From Lachnospiraceae bacterium (GTDB lineage Bacteria; Bacillota; Clostridia; Lachnospirales; Lachnospiraceae), in NCBI GenBank assembly GCA_024697595.1, contig JAILFK010000035.1, positions 1 through 64,000 of the forward strand: 64,000 nt of DNA, read 5' to 3'. The number at the start of each line of letters is the position of its first letter. The stretch's first letter is position 1. A program made the position numbers and the translations under genes. The notes beneath the pieces are model-generated. The model was not told the DNA's origin, made no database searches, and saw nothing but the letters and a program-made list of their open reading frames with translations. Positions 54,573-64,000 of this stretch are shown one piece after another.

Positions 54573-54579
54573 TTTTGTA

Positions 54580-55806
54580 TTACTCGATCTCTTCGCCATT
54601 TACTCTTGCTGAATCTGCGCTTCCAATTGGAATGACAATACATTGTCTACCGTCAACAAATTGCTTGGATACTTCTGATACTTTTTCTGGATCTACCTTG
54701 ATGATAATATCTGTGGTGGATCCATCTTTTTGTATAATTCCAGCATCCTCTAGCTGATTTGTGAGTTCTACAACTTTTTCTTGTAAATGTTTTTTCTCAA
54801 CACGAATCTCATTATTTTTTAAAGCTCTTGCGTCTAATAAATCATTGGCGTCAGGAAGGTTATCCTCAAAAAAGTTGTCAAAGTTGTCCTTGATTTTCTC
54901 TGCCTTTTGCTCAGGAATTCCTGCGTCAGTTAATAGTTCTTCTACCACAGCACCATCGATAAATATTGGCTCGTCTTTTTCAACTTTTTCTTTTTCAATT
55001 TCAATATAATCATTTAAGTTTTGCTGAACGTCTAAAACTGCATCCTTTGTGTCTTCGTTGTCTGGCCCCATAGCCTGAACAACCATATTTTCAAAGGCAT
55101 CCTTCTTCTGAGTGGCAGTCTGAACTGTAGCGCAACCAAGACCATTTTCCCAGAACTCTTCGTGTGGTTCTTTGGCGTTTTTGGTGTATACCAAAGTTGA
55201 ATGAATATCAGTACTTCTCTGATTAAATGCAGGGAAGACAAAGGCGGTGTCAGTGACACCCACAACCCAGTCACGGATTCTTGCACCGATTTTGTTTTCA
55301 TTTTCAAGGTAGCCTAAAGCAGCCTTTGATAGTGCAACAGGATTGATACATACAACTAAGTATTCATAAGTCTCATCCGATTCGTCCATAGCCAGTTCAT
55401 CTGTGCCTTTTAGAGGGACGTCATATACATCATAATATATGGTGATTAAATAATTTCCTACGAAATCATAAGTGTCAATTACATGGTCATAAAAGGCATC
55501 AAGCAAACCTTCGTCCTGAAGTTTGCTGGCACGAAGAGCCATAAGGATCTGCTGACGGCCTCCAACTTCCTCCTCGATAATAGGAAATTCTAAGTTGATG
55601 AGGTTGTTTCCTAAAGTTCCGGAAAATGCTTTTTTGGCAACATCTAAATATTTGTAAAATTCTTCATCCTCGAGATTTAAAAATGTCTGAGTGAAGGAGC
55701 ATAGCTTGTTTTTCTCAGCATCAACATAGCATCCGGCCATGCGTTGGATAGAACATCCCTCCTTCTTAAATCTACGTTTAATTTCATTAATCTCTTTTTT
55801 GTTCAT
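54580..55806 (-). CDS. DUF4317 family protein
   Basis: 408 residues, a soluble conserved clostridial protein of unknown function. The start KKEINEIKRRFKKEG and the FLNLEDEEFYKYLDVAKK block match DUF4317. The C-terminus carries a coiled-coil-like helical stretch (DLLDARALKNNEIRVEKKHL, about 320-370). GGGAGG precedes the ATG. No terminator is obvious at its convergent junction with the DUF362 gene. Confidence 0.82.
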   Translation of the reverse strand: MNKKEINEIKRRFKKEGCSIQRMAGCYVDAEKNKLCSFTQTFLNLEDEEFYKYLDVAKKAFSGTLGNNLINLEFPIIEEEVGGRQQILMALRASKLQDEGLLDAFYDHVIDTYDFVGNYLITIYYDVYDVPLKGTDELAMDESDETYEYLVVCINPVALSKAALGYLENENKIGARIRDWVVGVTDTAFVFPAFNQRSTDIHSTLVYTKNAKEPHEEFWENGLGCATVQTATQKKDAFENMVVQAMGPDNEDTKDAVLDVQQNLNDYIEIEKEKVEKDEPIFIDGAVVEELLTDAGIPEQKAEKIKDNFDNFFEDNLPDANDLLDARALKNNEIRVEKKHLQEKVVELTNQLEDAGIIQKDGSTTDIIIKVDPEKVSEVSKQFVDGRQCIVIPIGSADSARVNGEEIE

Positions 55807-55995
55807 ATTTAGCCTCCCGATTTATGATTCTTTCCATTATGGAATTAACTTGTATTTTTAAAATAAAAAATGACTAGCTACCCTTTTTGTTCTAAAATTC
55901 GCTAGCAAGAAATATTATATCGATTAGAAAAAAACGGGGCAAGGGAAATATTTGATATTGTGGTAAAGTCATGTTGATTGAAAAGGTTAAAAGTC

Positions 55996-56024
55996 TTGAT
56001 TTTACAATGAATTAGAGTTAAAAT
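55996..56024 (+). promoter_or_regulatory. Promoter of asnS
   Basis: TTGATT (55996-56001), 17-base spacer, TAAAAT (56019-56024). A second -10-like TATAAT is at 56032-56037 without a good -35. A hairpin (TTTGACC 56064-56070 with GGTCAAA 56077-56083) lies just before the ribosome site. No T-box core sequence seen. Confidence 0.5.
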
Positions 56025-56096
56025 ATTGCGGTATAATTTTTAATATATATACTTATTTTATTGTTTGACCATATAAGGTCAAAATTGGAGGACATT

Positions 56097-57479
56097 ATGA
56101 TTAACGTAAGAGATTTATTTCATGGCTACAAGGATATGGATGGCCAGACAGTTACAATCGGTGGCTGGGTGAGAAGTATCCGAGATTCTAAAACATTTGG
56201 ATTCATGGTAGTAAATGACGGTACATTTTTTGAACCAGTGCAGGTCGTTTACAACGATGAACTTAATAATTTTGCGGCTATAAATAAATTGAACGTTGGG
56301 GCTGCTGTCGTAGTTACAGGTGAACTCAAGGTGACACCAGATATGAAGCAGCCGTTTGAAATACATGCAACAGAGGTAGTTGTAGAAGGTGAGTCAACAC
56401 CTGATTATCCACTTCAGAAGAAGAGACATTCTATGGAGTACTTGAGAACTATTTCTCATCTTCGCCCAAGAACTAATACTTTTGAGGCGGTATTTAGAGT
56501 TAGATCGCTTTGCGCATATGCTATTCACAAGTTTTTCCAGGAGAGAGACTTTGTATATGTACATACACCACTTATCACAAGCAGTGATGCAGAGGGTGCT
56601 GGAGAGATGTTCCAGGTTACAACAATGGATTTGAATGATGTGCCAAAGGCAGATGGCAAGGTGGATTTCTCTCAGGACTTCTTTGGCAAGTCAACTAACC
56701 TTACAGTTTCAGGCCAGTTAAACGGCGAAACATTTGCTCAGGCTTTTAAAAATATTTATACATTTGGTCCAACATTTAGAGCAGAGAATTCTAACACAAC
56801 TCGTCATGCAGCAGAGTTTTGGATGATAGAGCCAGAGATTTCATTTGCAGATTTAGAGGATGATATGATGCTTGCAGAGAGCATGCTTAAATATGTCATC
56901 AATTATGTTTTGGAAAATGCTCCAGAGGAGATGAAGTTCTTTAATTCATTTATCGACAAGGGACTTATCGAAAGACTTGAGCATGTGGCCAACTCAGACT
57001 TTGGTCGTATCACTTATACTGATGCAATCACAGAGCTTGAGAAGCACAATGATGAATTTGATTACAAGGTGTTCTGGGGATGTGATCTTCAGACAGAGCA
57101 TGAGAGATATTTGACAGAACAGGTATTTAAGAGACCTGTTTTTGTTACAGATTATCCAAAGGAGATCAAAGCTTTCTATATGAAATTAAACGAGGATGGC
57201 AAGACAGTTGCAGCTATGGATTGTCTCGTTCCAGGAATCGGTGAGATCATCGGTGGAAGCCAGAGAGAGGATGATCTTGAAATTCTACAGAAGCGCATGG
57301 CTGAATGTGGCCTAAAGGAAGAGGACTATGAGTTTTATCTTGATTTGAGAAGATATGGAAGTTCTAGACATGCTGGATTTGGTCTTGGATTTGAGAGATG
57401 CGTAATGTATTTGACAGGTATGGGTAATATTCGTGATGTAATCCCATTCCCAAGAACAGTAGGAAATTGTGAATTATAA
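56097..57479 (+). CDS. asnS: Asparaginyl-tRNA synthetase
   Basis: Class IIb synthetase, 460 residues: N-terminal OB-fold anticodon-binding domain (about 12-105, [20 protein letters not shown]), then the catalytic domain with motif 2 around [16 protein letters not shown] and motif 3 [12 protein letters not shown]. Length and the lack of archaeal-type extras fit AsnRS rather than AspRS. ATG 56097 follows GGAGG; the longer frame from 56061 is rejected. asnA follows by 24 bases. Confidence 0.95.
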   Translation: MINVRDLFHGYKDMDGQTVTIGGWVRSIRDSKTFGFMVVNDGTFFEPVQVVYNDELNNFAAINKLNVGAAVVVTGELKVTPDMKQPFEIHATEVVVEGESTPDYPLQKKRHSMEYLRTISHLRPRTNTFEAVFRVRSLCAYAIHKFFQERDFVYVHTPLITSSDAEGAGEMFQVTTMDLNDVPKADGKVDFSQDFFGKSTNLTVSGQLNGETFAQAFKNIYTFGPTFRAENSNTTRHAAEFWMIEPEISFADLEDDMMLAESMLKYVINYVLENAPEEMKFFNSFIDKGLIERLEHVANSDFGRITYTDAITELEKHNDEFDYKVFWGCDLQTEHERYLTEQVFKRPVFVTDYPKEIKAFYMKLNEDGKTVAAMDCLVPGIGEIIGGSQREDDLEILQKRMAECGLKEEDYEFYLDLRRYGSSRHAGFGLGFERCVMYLTGMGNIRDVIPFPRTVGNCEL

Positions 57480-57503
57480 TTAGCATGTTAGAAGGTGAGA
57501 TAA

Positions 57504-58514
57504 ATGAGTAAGATAAACATTCCAGAGGATTATACCCCAGCGCTTAGTTTAAAGCAGACTGAGATAGCAATTAAAAAAGTAAAGGATTTCTTTCAGAGAC
57601 AGTTGATGGCTGAGTTGAATCTACACAGAGTATCAGCACCACTTTTCGTGGCGCCTGAGTCAGGATTAAATGACAATTTAAATGGTGTGGAAAGACCAGT
57701 TAGTTTTGGCATAAAGGAATTGGATGACAAGGAAGTTGAAATTGTACATTCTCTTGCAAAGTGGAAGAGAATGGCTCTTGGCAGATATGATTTTGAGCCA
57801 GGTGAAGGTCTTTATACAGATATGAACGCTATCAGAAGAGATGAGGATACAGACAATATCCATTCTATCTATGTTGATCAGTGGGATTGGGAAAAGATTA
57901 TTACAAAAGCTCAGAGATCAGAGGAGACATTGGAGGAGACAGTAAAGGCTGTTTACGATGCTCTTCGCATCACAGAGAAATATGTGTCAAATGAATATGA
58001 GTATGTAAAATGTATTTTGCCAGAGCAAATATTTTTCATAACATCTCAGGAACTTGAGGATATGTATCCTGATCTTAGTCCAAAGGAGAGAGAGTACAAT
58101 ATTTGTAAACTTCACGGAGCTGTATTTGTAAAGCAGATCGGTGACAAATTAAAATCAGGTGAGAAGCATGATGGCCGTGCTCCTGACTATGATGATTGGA
58201 AATTAAATGGCGATATCTTGGTATATTATCCGGTGCTAGATATTGCGCTTGAACTTTCATCAATGGGTATTCGTGTTGATGAGGATTCACTTGTGGAACA
58301 GCTTGACAAGGCTGGATGTCCAGAGAGAGCAGAACTTCCATTCCAAAAGGCCATTATTAACAAGGAACTTCCTTATACAATCGGTGGCGGAATTGGACAG
58401 TCTAGAATATGTATGTTCTTCCTTAGAAAATGTCATATAGGTGAGGTTCAGGTATCTATTTGGCCACAGGAGGATGTGGATTACGCAAAGACAAAAGGTG
58501 TAATTATTTTGTAG
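57504..58514 (+). CDS. asnA: Ammonia-dependent asparagine synthetase
   Basis: 336 residues, AsnA (aspartate-ammonia ligase), using ATP and NH3 to make asparagine. Typical blocks are VSAPLFVAPESGLNDNLNGVERPVSF, HSLAKWKRMALGRY and TIGGGIGQSRICMF. It has a class II synthetase-like fold, and its position after asnS gives an asparagine module. AGAAGGTGAG precedes the ATG. Confidence 0.95.
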   Translation: MSKINIPEDYTPALSLKQTEIAIKKVKDFFQRQLMAELNLHRVSAPLFVAPESGLNDNLNGVERPVSFGIKELDDKEVEIVHSLAKWKRMALGRYDFEPGEGLYTDMNAIRRDEDTDNIHSIYVDQWDWEKIITKAQRSEETLEETVKAVYDALRITEKYVSNEYEYVKCILPEQIFFITSQELEDMYPDLSPKEREYNICKLHGAVFVKQIGDKLKSGEKHDGRAPDYDDWKLNGDILVYYPVLDIALELSSMGIRVDEDSLVEQLDKAGCPERAELPFQKAIINKELPYTIGGGIGQSRICMFFLRKCHIGEVQVSIWPQEDVDYAKTKGVIIL

Positions 58515-58531
58515 GAAATAGGAGTGTATAG

Positions 58532-58822
58532 ATGAGCAAGAAAATAGAAAGTCCAGAGATGGACAGACTTATGGAAGGGATTCTTTGTTTGAAAAGTAAA
58601 GAAGAGGCATACCAATTCTTCCAGGATTTATGCACAATCAACGAGATGGAGAGTTTGTGTCAGAGATTTGAGGTGGCAGGAATGTTGCGCAAGGATGAGA
58701 CATATCAAGAGATTGTTGAAAAGACAGGTGCTTCTACAGCTACTATAAGTCGTGTGAAAAGAGCTCTAAATTATGGGACCGATGGATATGATTTGATTAT
58801 CAATAGGCTTGAGGAAAAATAA
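58532..58822 (+). CDS. yerC: YerC/TrpR-like helix-turn-helix protein
   Basis: 96 residues, the YerC/YecD family related to the TrpR repressor fold. Helix-turn-helix block RKDETYQEIVEKTGASTATISRVKRAL (about residues 50-77) is seen in pieces; the N-terminus is helical. Family DNA target unknown; named by homology to TrpR. It is the last gene of the asnS-asnA run and ends in a bidirectional terminator. Confidence 0.85.
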   Translation: MSKKIESPEMDRLMEGILCLKSKEEAYQFFQDLCTINEMESLCQRFEVAGMLRKDETYQEIVEKTGASTATISRVKRALNYGTDGYDLIINRLEEK

Positions 58823-58841
58823 AAACAGATTTAAATAAAGG

Positions 58842-58874
58842 CTGATCACAAGTTTAGTTTTTGTGATCAGTCTT
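58842..58874. terminator. Bidirectional terminator between yerC and the DUF1836 gene
   Basis: CTGATCACAA (58842-58851) pairs perfectly with TTGTGATCAG (58861-58870), followed by TCTTTT. It covers the last codons of the convergent gene. Confidence 0.75.
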
Positions 58875-59471
58875 TTCCTCTTTGTTTTTCTTGGACATGT
58901 CTATGAATTCTTCAATCATCATTTTCTTGATGTACACATCAAAGCCAAGCATACAGATGAAGGTGAAATTTTCTAGCATTTCCTGATCTTCCTCAGGTGC
59001 ATCTGGAAACATACCTCTGCTGTCGTTAAACTTAGTGATCATATCCTTTACAAGAATACGAGCCTCGGTGCTCTCCAGTTCCACCATTTTAGAATAAATG
59101 TCATAAAACGATATATCTGAGTCGGCACCAAAATAATTATCCTTTAGAGGATCCAAGATTTCTTGTATATCCGATATACTCAAAAAGTTTTTGAAATAGT
59201 ATATAAAAATTAAAAGCAGTACGTGGTCTCTGGAATATTTTTTCTTTTCAGGCGCGGGTAAAACATGATTTTTTGCATAGTTGTTAATCATGGTTTTGGT
59301 CATTGTCTTGTCCTCTGGATTGCGTTTTACAGAGGTGAGCTGTGAATCTATAAATGTGGTAACCTGGTCCACATACAAATCAATATTAGGAATTTCTTCA
59401 GGATGGACATAGTCCAATTTTGAGAAAAATTTAAGCATTTCATTTAATAATTCTCTTGAATCAGTTTTCAT
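58854..59471 (-). CDS. DUF1836 protein, probable HTH regulator
   Basis: 205 residues. The segment MTKTMINNYAKNHVLPAPEKKKYSRDHVLLLIFI is a DUF1836 core, similar to MerR-type winged helix in arrangement (helix-turn-helix then KKYSRDHV). Function unknown, probably DNA-binding. A palindrome lies in its 5' untranslated region, suggesting autoregulation. The ribosome site is weak (GGGG at -12). Confidence 0.78.
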   Translation of the reverse strand: MKTDSRELLNEMLKFFSKLDYVHPEEIPNIDLYVDQVTTFIDSQLTSVKRNPEDKTMTKTMINNYAKNHVLPAPEKKKYSRDHVLLLIFIYYFKNFLSISDIQEILDPLKDNYFGADSDISFYDIYSKMVELESTEARILVKDMITKFNDSRGMFPDAPEEDQEMLENFTFICMLGFDVYIKKMMIEEFIDMSKKNKEEKTDHKN

Positions 59472-59487
59472 TTATCATACCCCAATC

Positions 59488-59507
59488 ATATGACATAGAT
59501 GTCATAT
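59488..59507. promoter_or_regulatory. Palindromic operator candidate upstream of the DUF1836 gene
   Basis: ATATGACAT (59488-59496), AG, ATGTCATAT (59499-59507): perfect nine-base arms. It lies between the inferred transcription start and the start codon of the DUF1836 gene, where a repressor would block elongation or initiation. Confidence 0.55.
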
Positions 59508-59531
59508 CGCTTCATATAGTCAATATATCAT

Positions 59532-59560
59532 ATTATATAGTTTTGAAAACCACATGACAA
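59532..59560 (-). promoter_or_regulatory. Promoter of the DUF1836 gene
   Basis: On the minus strand, TTGTCA (59555-59560), 17-base spacer, TATAAT (59532-59537). The start of transcription would fall near 59525. Confidence 0.7.
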
Positions 59561-59766
59561 GAATTTGGCGTTTTTTCCAAAGAGAAAATACAATTTAGAG
59601 CAATTTAAAATTTATGATAATTGGGAGAAAAAATTGGTTGGTTGATACAGTATAAAATGTTAAAATTATATTTACTACATGCCTATAAAAAGGTGTGATA
59701 AAAATAGATGAAAATATGTTGACATATGGACTTGAAAATAAATAATAACTGTAAGGATGGAAGTTT

Positions 59767-61992
59767 ATGAGTATATATGATTCGCTGAACGAAGAACAGA
59801 AGAAGGGTGTGCTTACCACTGATGGACCGGTGCTACTTTTAGCAGGAGCGGGCAGTGGTAAAACAAGAGTGCTTACTCACAGGGTGGCATATTTGATACA
59901 TGATTTGAATGTGTCTCCATTTAACATAATGGCCATAACATTTACCAACAAGGCAGCAGGCGAGATGAAGGAACGTATTGAGAACTTGGTTGGAATGGGT
60001 TCAGAAGGTATATGGGTGGCGACATTTCACTCTAGTTGCGTGAGAATTCTCCGACGTTTTGCTGATCGAATCGGATATGATACCAATTTTACTATTTACG
60101 ATTCAGATGATTCTAAGACCTTGATGAAAGAGGTTTGTAAATATTGTAATGTGGATACAAAACAGTATAAGGAAAGAACATTTTTAAATGAGATTTCTTC
60201 TGCCAAAAATGAGCTTATAAATGAGGAGATGTATGCAAATCAGAATTCTTCTGACTTTAGAAAAGAGATATATATTAGAGTTTATCGCGAATATCAGAGT
60301 AGACTTCGGGCCAACAATGCCATGGATTTCGATGATTTGATAATGAAGACTGTGGAGCTGCTTAAGTACCAGCCTGATGTGTTGAAAGTATATCAGGATA
60401 GATTTCACTATGTGATGGTAGATGAGTATCAGGATACCAATACTGCGCAGTTTGAGTTGGTTAGACTCTTGGCCTCTGGTAGTGAAAATATATGTGTGGT
60501 GGGTGATGATGACCAGTCCATATATAAATTCCGTGGTGCAAATATTTATAATATCTTAAATTTTGAAAAATATTATCCAAATGCAACTGTAATTAAGTTG
60601 GAGCAAAATTATAGATCGACTAAGAACATTTTACAGGCGGCCAATGGTGTGATTGCCAATAATGTGGGCCGTAAGGAAAAGAAACTTTGGACTGCTAATG
60701 ACGAGGGGGACAAGGTTCACTTTGAGATGCTTGATTCTGCCTACGAGGAGGCGGAGTACATAGTTCGTGATATTGTAAAACAAAATAGAAATAATCAGTA
60801 TGGATTTGGTGACAGCGCAATATTATATAGAACCAATGCCCAGTCACGTATATTGGAAGAAAAATTTATTTTTGAGGGAGTGCCATACAAGATTGTAGGA
60901 GGAGTTAACTTCTATGCTAGAAAAGAAATAAAAGACTTGTTGTCATATATGAAAACAGTGGACAACTCACGAGATGATTTGGCGGTGCAAAGAATTATAA
61001 ATGTACCAAAACGAGGAATTGGTCAGACATCTATTTCCAGGGCTAGGGATTTTGCCATCAACAATGACCTGGATTTGTTTGAGGCCTTAGAACACACAGA
61101 TAGAATACCAAATCTTGGAAGGGCAGCTTCAAAGATTGCGCCATTTGTGGATTTGATTCATGAACTCAGAAGAATTAGCGCAGATCAGGGCGTGACTGCT
61201 TTGATAAATGCTATTATTGAAAAGACAGGTTATGTGGAGGAACTAAAGGCTGAAAAGACTGAGGAGGCCGATGCTCGAATTGAAAATATAGATGAACTTA
61301 TATCCAAAGTTGTGGACTATGAGGACAATGCCGAGGAGCCAAGTCTAAATGGATTTTTGGAGGAGGTTGCCCTGGTGGCAGATATTGATTCTTTAGATGA
61401 GAGTGTGCCACAGGTGGTGATGATGACTTTACATGCAGCCAAGGGATTGGAGTTTGAAAATGTATATCTTGCAGGAATGGAAGACGGATTATTCCCTAGT
61501 TTTATGAGTATCACTGCCAGCGATGATGACAGTGAGATTGAGGAGGAGAGACGTCTGTGCTATGTGGGAATTACTCGTGCCATGAAGAGACTTACCATGA
61601 CTGGAGCCAAGATGCGAATGGTGAGAGGTGAGACTAGATACGGAGCGATTTCTAGATTTGTAAAAGAGATTCCACAGGAGTGTATGGAGGGAAATACTTG
61701 GGAGCCAAAGCCTAGAGGTTATATGGATGCACCGATTGATTCCGCTCCAAAGAAGCCTACAAAATCCACACCTCTTATGGCTCAGACTTACAAGGCCAAA
61801 AATTTTGGCACAGAAATTTCCAAAAAAGCATTGGATTATGGCGTTGGTGACAGAGTAAAACACGCCCGCTTTGGTGAGGGTGATGTGGTTGATATCACAG
61901 AGGGCGGACGTGATTATGAGGTTACTGTAGAATTTGATGTGGCTGGTCGCAAGAAAATGTTTGCATCATTTGCCAAGTTAGAAAAGATTTAA
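59767..61992 (+). CDS. pcrA: ATP-dependent DNA helicase PcrA/UvrD
   Basis: 3'-5' SF1 helicase in repair and replication restart, 741 residues. Q-motif LNEEQKKGV, Walker A AGAGSGKT (residues 26-33), Walker B VDEYQDTN, motif III GDDDQSIYKFRGA, motif V TLHAAKGLEFENV, motif VI EEERRLCYVGITRA. The C-terminal GVGDRVKHARFGEGDVV is the Tudor-like domain that contacts RNA polymerase. ATG follows GGAAGTTT. Confidence 0.96.
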   Translation: MSIYDSLNEEQKKGVLTTDGPVLLLAGAGSGKTRVLTHRVAYLIHDLNVSPFNIMAITFTNKAAGEMKERIENLVGMGSEGIWVATFHSSCVRILRRFADRIGYDTNFTIYDSDDSKTLMKEVCKYCNVDTKQYKERTFLNEISSAKNELINEEMYANQNSSDFRKEIYIRVYREYQSRLRANNAMDFDDLIMKTVELLKYQPDVLKVYQDRFHYVMVDEYQDTNTAQFELVRLLASGSENICVVGDDDQSIYKFRGANIYNILNFEKYYPNATVIKLEQNYRSTKNILQAANGVIANNVGRKEKKLWTANDEGDKVHFEMLDSAYEEAEYIVRDIVKQNRNNQYGFGDSAILYRTNAQSRILEEKFIFEGVPYKIVGGVNFYARKEIKDLLSYMKTVDNSRDDLAVQRIINVPKRGIGQTSISRARDFAINNDLDLFEALEHTDRIPNLGRAASKIAPFVDLIHELRRISADQGVTALINAIIEKTGYVEELKAEKTEEADARIENIDELISKVVDYEDNAEEPSLNGFLEEVALVADIDSLDESVPQVVMMTLHAAKGLEFENVYLAGMEDGLFPSFMSITASDDDSEIEEERRLCYVGITRAMKRLTMTGAKMRMVRGETRYGAISRFVKEIPQECMEGNTWEPKPRGYMDAPIDSAPKKPTKSTPLMAQTYKAKNFGTEISKKALDYGVGDRVKHARFGEGDVVDITEGGRDYEVTVEFDVAGRKKMFASFAKLEKI

Positions 61993-62041
61993 CATTTTAA
62001 AGAAGAATGATGTTGTGGTGTATTATGCAAAAGGGGGATTT

Positions 62042-62950
62042 ATGAAAATAGCAATTTTGGGACCGGGATCCATGGGACTGTTATATGGGGCAAAGCTTTC
62101 GGTGTATTCTGATGTGATACTTGTTGGAAATAATGAAGAAAATATCAATTTGATAAATAAAAATGGAATTACAGTAAAGCGAGATGGTGAAAGACATTAT
62201 ACAGTTCCTACGATCACAGGCGGAACATATAAAGAAAAAGTAGATCTTATAATTATTTTTACCAAGGCATATGTGACCAGAGAGGCTCTTGAGGTGAATA
62301 AAAATCTCATAGGCGAAGACACCGTTGTGATGACGCTTCAAAACGGAGCAGGCCACGAGGATGTGTTGAGGGAATATGTGGATGAAAGCCGCATTATAAT
62401 TGGAACAACCACAATAGGAAGTTACAGAGAAAACCCTTACACGGTGGTCAACACAGGGCTGGGGGATACCACAATAGGGCCTGTCTGTGATGATAAATGG
62501 TTGGAAAATAAGTTAAAAGAAATTGCAGAGATTTTTGAGGACTCAGGATTTCCTTGTGTGGTTACAAAGGACATTAAGCAGACCATATGGAATAAACTTA
62601 TGATAAATGCTTCCTCAAGTGTGCTCTCTGGAATAATGGGGCAGCCACAAGGAGCGGTGGTTGAAAATGATAGTGCATGGGAATTGTGCTGTGATTTGAT
62701 AAAAGAAATGTGCGAAACTGCCAATGCAATTGGTTGTAAATTTGATTATGAGCAACAAAAAGATAGAATGTATAAGCATCTAAATGCTGCGCCAGATGGA
62801 ATGACAAGTATATGTGTCGACCTGAAAAATAAGAGGAAGACAGAGGTGGATTACATAAATGGTGCAGTGGTGAGAGCGGCACAAAAAATAGGAAAAAGAG
62901 TATGTACTCATGAGACAATTGTAAAGATTGTTCACATGATGGAGGGATAA
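62042..62950 (+). CDS. 2-dehydropantoate 2-reductase-family protein
   Basis: 302 residues, ApbA/PanE family, NADPH-dependent ketopantoate reduction for CoA synthesis. NADP-binding GPGSMG (residues 7-12), LQNGAGHEDVL and TTIGSYRENP, catalytic lysine in IKQTIWNKLMINAS with conserved N. ATG 62042 follows AAGGGGGAT; upstream start lacks support. Other ketoacid reductases share the family, so substrate is not proven; no other pantothenate gene is nearby. Confidence 0.85.
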   Translation: MKIAILGPGSMGLLYGAKLSVYSDVILVGNNEENINLINKNGITVKRDGERHYTVPTITGGTYKEKVDLIIIFTKAYVTREALEVNKNLIGEDTVVMTLQNGAGHEDVLREYVDESRIIIGTTTIGSYRENPYTVVNTGLGDTTIGPVCDDKWLENKLKEIAEIFEDSGFPCVVTKDIKQTIWNKLMINASSSVLSGIMGQPQGAVVENDSAWELCCDLIKEMCETANAIGCKFDYEQQKDRMYKHLNAAPDGMTSICVDLKNKRKTEVDYINGAVVRAAQKIGKRVCTHETIVKIVHMMEG

Positions 62951-62954
62951 AAGA

Positions 62955-64000
62955 TTGAAAAAAGGACAGATTATCGAGGGTGTTGTTACTCGGGTGGATT
63001 TTCCAAATAAGGGAATAGTTTTAACTGATGAGGGCGAGAAGCTTACAGTCAAAAATGTAATCGAGGGACAGCGTGTAATGTGTGCTGTGAAGAAAGCTAG
63101 AAAAGATAAAGCCCAGGGACTTTTCAGAGAAGTAGTTGAAAGGTCTCCTTTTGAGATGGAAAAATCCGCATGCAGTCACAGCGAGGACTGCGGGGGATGC
63201 GCTTATCAGAGAGTAGATTATGACACACAGCTGAAGTTTAAAGATGCGCAAATTCGTAGAATTTTTCAAGATGTGATACCAAAATTTGAAGATTTGTTTG
63301 AGGGCGTGATTCAAAGTCCAATTCAGACGGAGTATAGAAATAAGATGGAGTTTTCCTTTGGTGATGCGGTGATAGATGGTCCATTAGAACTGGGCATGCA
63401 CAAGCGTGGAAGCTTTTATGATATTGTGACAGTGAAGGACTGCCAAATCATAGATGAAGACATGAGAAATGTATTGAGCGAGACTTTGAAATATTTTTCA
63501 GAGAGAAAGATTTCTTATTTTCATAAAATGCGACATGAGGGATACCTACGACATCTGTTGGTGAGAAAAGCTATAAAAACTGGTGAGATGATTGTGGATT
63601 TGGTGACATCATCTAATCTAATTGGAGCGAATGAGACAGAACTTTTAAATGGATGGAAAGAGGCTTTGCTAAATATAGATTATACAGGAAAGCTTGTAGG
63701 CATTTTACATACAACCAATGACAGAGATGGAGATGTGGTGGAAGATCAGGGTACAGATGTGTTGTTTGGTCAGGCATATTTCTACGAGGAGTTGTTGGGA
63801 CTTAAATTCAAGATTACACCATTTTCATTTTTTCAGACAAATTCTCTGGGAGCTGAGGTATTATATAGTAAAGCGAGAGAATATATCAGTGATTCTCTAG
63901 ATGGTGATTTAGACAAGTTAAATGGTAAGGTGTTATATGACTTGTATTCTGGTACAGGGACTATTGCTCAGATTATGGCGCCAGTGGCCGACAAAGTTAT
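62955..64000 (+). CDS. 23S rRNA (uracil-5-)-methyltransferase, RlmD/TrmA type (3' cut off)
   Basis: Open frame runs off the right edge; 348 codons are visible. Starts at TTG 62955, eight bases after GGAGGG. N-terminal TRAM-like domain (QIIEGVVTRVDFPNKGIVL), Fe-S cysteines in CSHSEDCGGC (about 71-80), then the methyltransferase part with SFFQTN and LYDLYSGTGTI motif I near the edge. It makes 5-methyluridine in rRNA or tRNA. The catalytic cysteine lies beyond the window. Confidence 0.88.
   Translation, partial: MKKGQIIEGVVTRVDFPNKGIVLTDEGEKLTVKNVIEGQRVMCAVKKARKDKAQGLFREVVERSPFEMEKSACSHSEDCGGCAYQRVDYDTQLKFKDAQIRRIFQDVIPKFEDLFEGVIQSPIQTEYRNKMEFSFGDAVIDGPLELGMHKRGSFYDIVTVKDCQIIDEDMRNVLSETLKYFSERKISYFHKMRHEGYLRHLLVRKAIKTGEMIVDLVTSSNLIGANETELLNGWKEALLNIDYTGKLVGILHTTNDRDGDVVEDQGTDVLFGQAYFYEELLGLKFKITPFSFFQTNSLGAEVLYSKAREYISDSLDGDLDKLNGKVLYDLYSGTGTIAQIMAPVADKV

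Noticed and set aside
55870..56096. T-box riboswitch for asparagine before asnS
   Set aside because: No antiterminator core (AGGGTGGNACC) and no terminator; only a small hairpin before the ribosome site.

Overview
The window looks like chromosome of an anaerobic, AT-rich Firmicute of the Lachnospiraceae type (Butyrivibrio/Pseudobutyrivibrio/Roseburia-like). This is an inference from gene content and style: type III glutamine synthetase, a Crh/HPr-HprK-RapZ-WhiA block, DUF4317, DUF1836, DUF1653 and DUF4832 proteins, strong AGGAGG ribosome sites and TTGACA-17-TATAAT promoters. Almost all of it is ordinary core genome. I see no prophage, CRISPR array, toxin-antitoxin pair or defence island. The only mobile DNA is the tail of an IS30-type transposase at the left edge.

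Layout. 1-5.5 kb: IS30 remnant, a tryptophan-type (TrpXYZ-like) ABC importer, then a polar amino acid ABC importer. 5.6-9.6 kb: ftsH and uvrC. 9.6-16.2 kb: a long operon hprK - M18 aminopeptidase - murB - rapZ - whiA - Crh-like HPr - lipid kinase, joining carbon-catabolite signalling with cell-wall control. 16.2-19.4 kb: fructose-bisphosphate aldolase and glutamine synthetase III, each with its own terminator. 19.4-24.7 kb: a class A penicillin-binding protein on the minus strand, divergent yigZ-like gene, tRNA-Gln, acyl-ACP thioesterase and cvfB. 24.8-31.9 kb: ridA, a small YjfB-like motility protein, trxB, and a four-gene run (PsiE-like membrane protein, HEAT/methyltransferase, GGDEF-EAL protein, phosphoesterase).

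31.9-36.9 kb: a deoxysugar (rhamnose-type) catabolic operon on the minus strand (kinase, isomerase, aldolase) divergent from its AraC-type regulator, with a notable inverted repeat between them. 36.9-42.5 kb: tRNA-Leu, a secreted DUF4832 protein, a membrane GGDEF protein and several small genes. 42.5-54.6 kb: tig - clpP - clpX - engB, zinc-type ABC importer, a 2Fe-2S/ASKHA protein, larB - larC, nth and a DUF362 protein, all on the plus strand. 54.6-64 kb: DUF4317, asnS - asnA - yerC, a DUF1836 regulator with a palindromic operator candidate, pcrA, panE-like reductase, and a 23S rRNA uracil methyltransferase cut by the right edge.

The most unusual points are: the HPr paralogue that has lost its phosphorylatable histidine but kept the HprK serine; the sugar operon using a FucI/AraA-like isomerase where RhaA would be expected; outward-facing repeat arms at the rha/AraC divergent promoters; a trigger factor with a 65-residue lysine-rich tail made of 23-residue repeats; LarC with 32 histidines in one 65-residue insert and no larA/larE nearby; and a methyltransferase whose NPPY-type motif is replaced.
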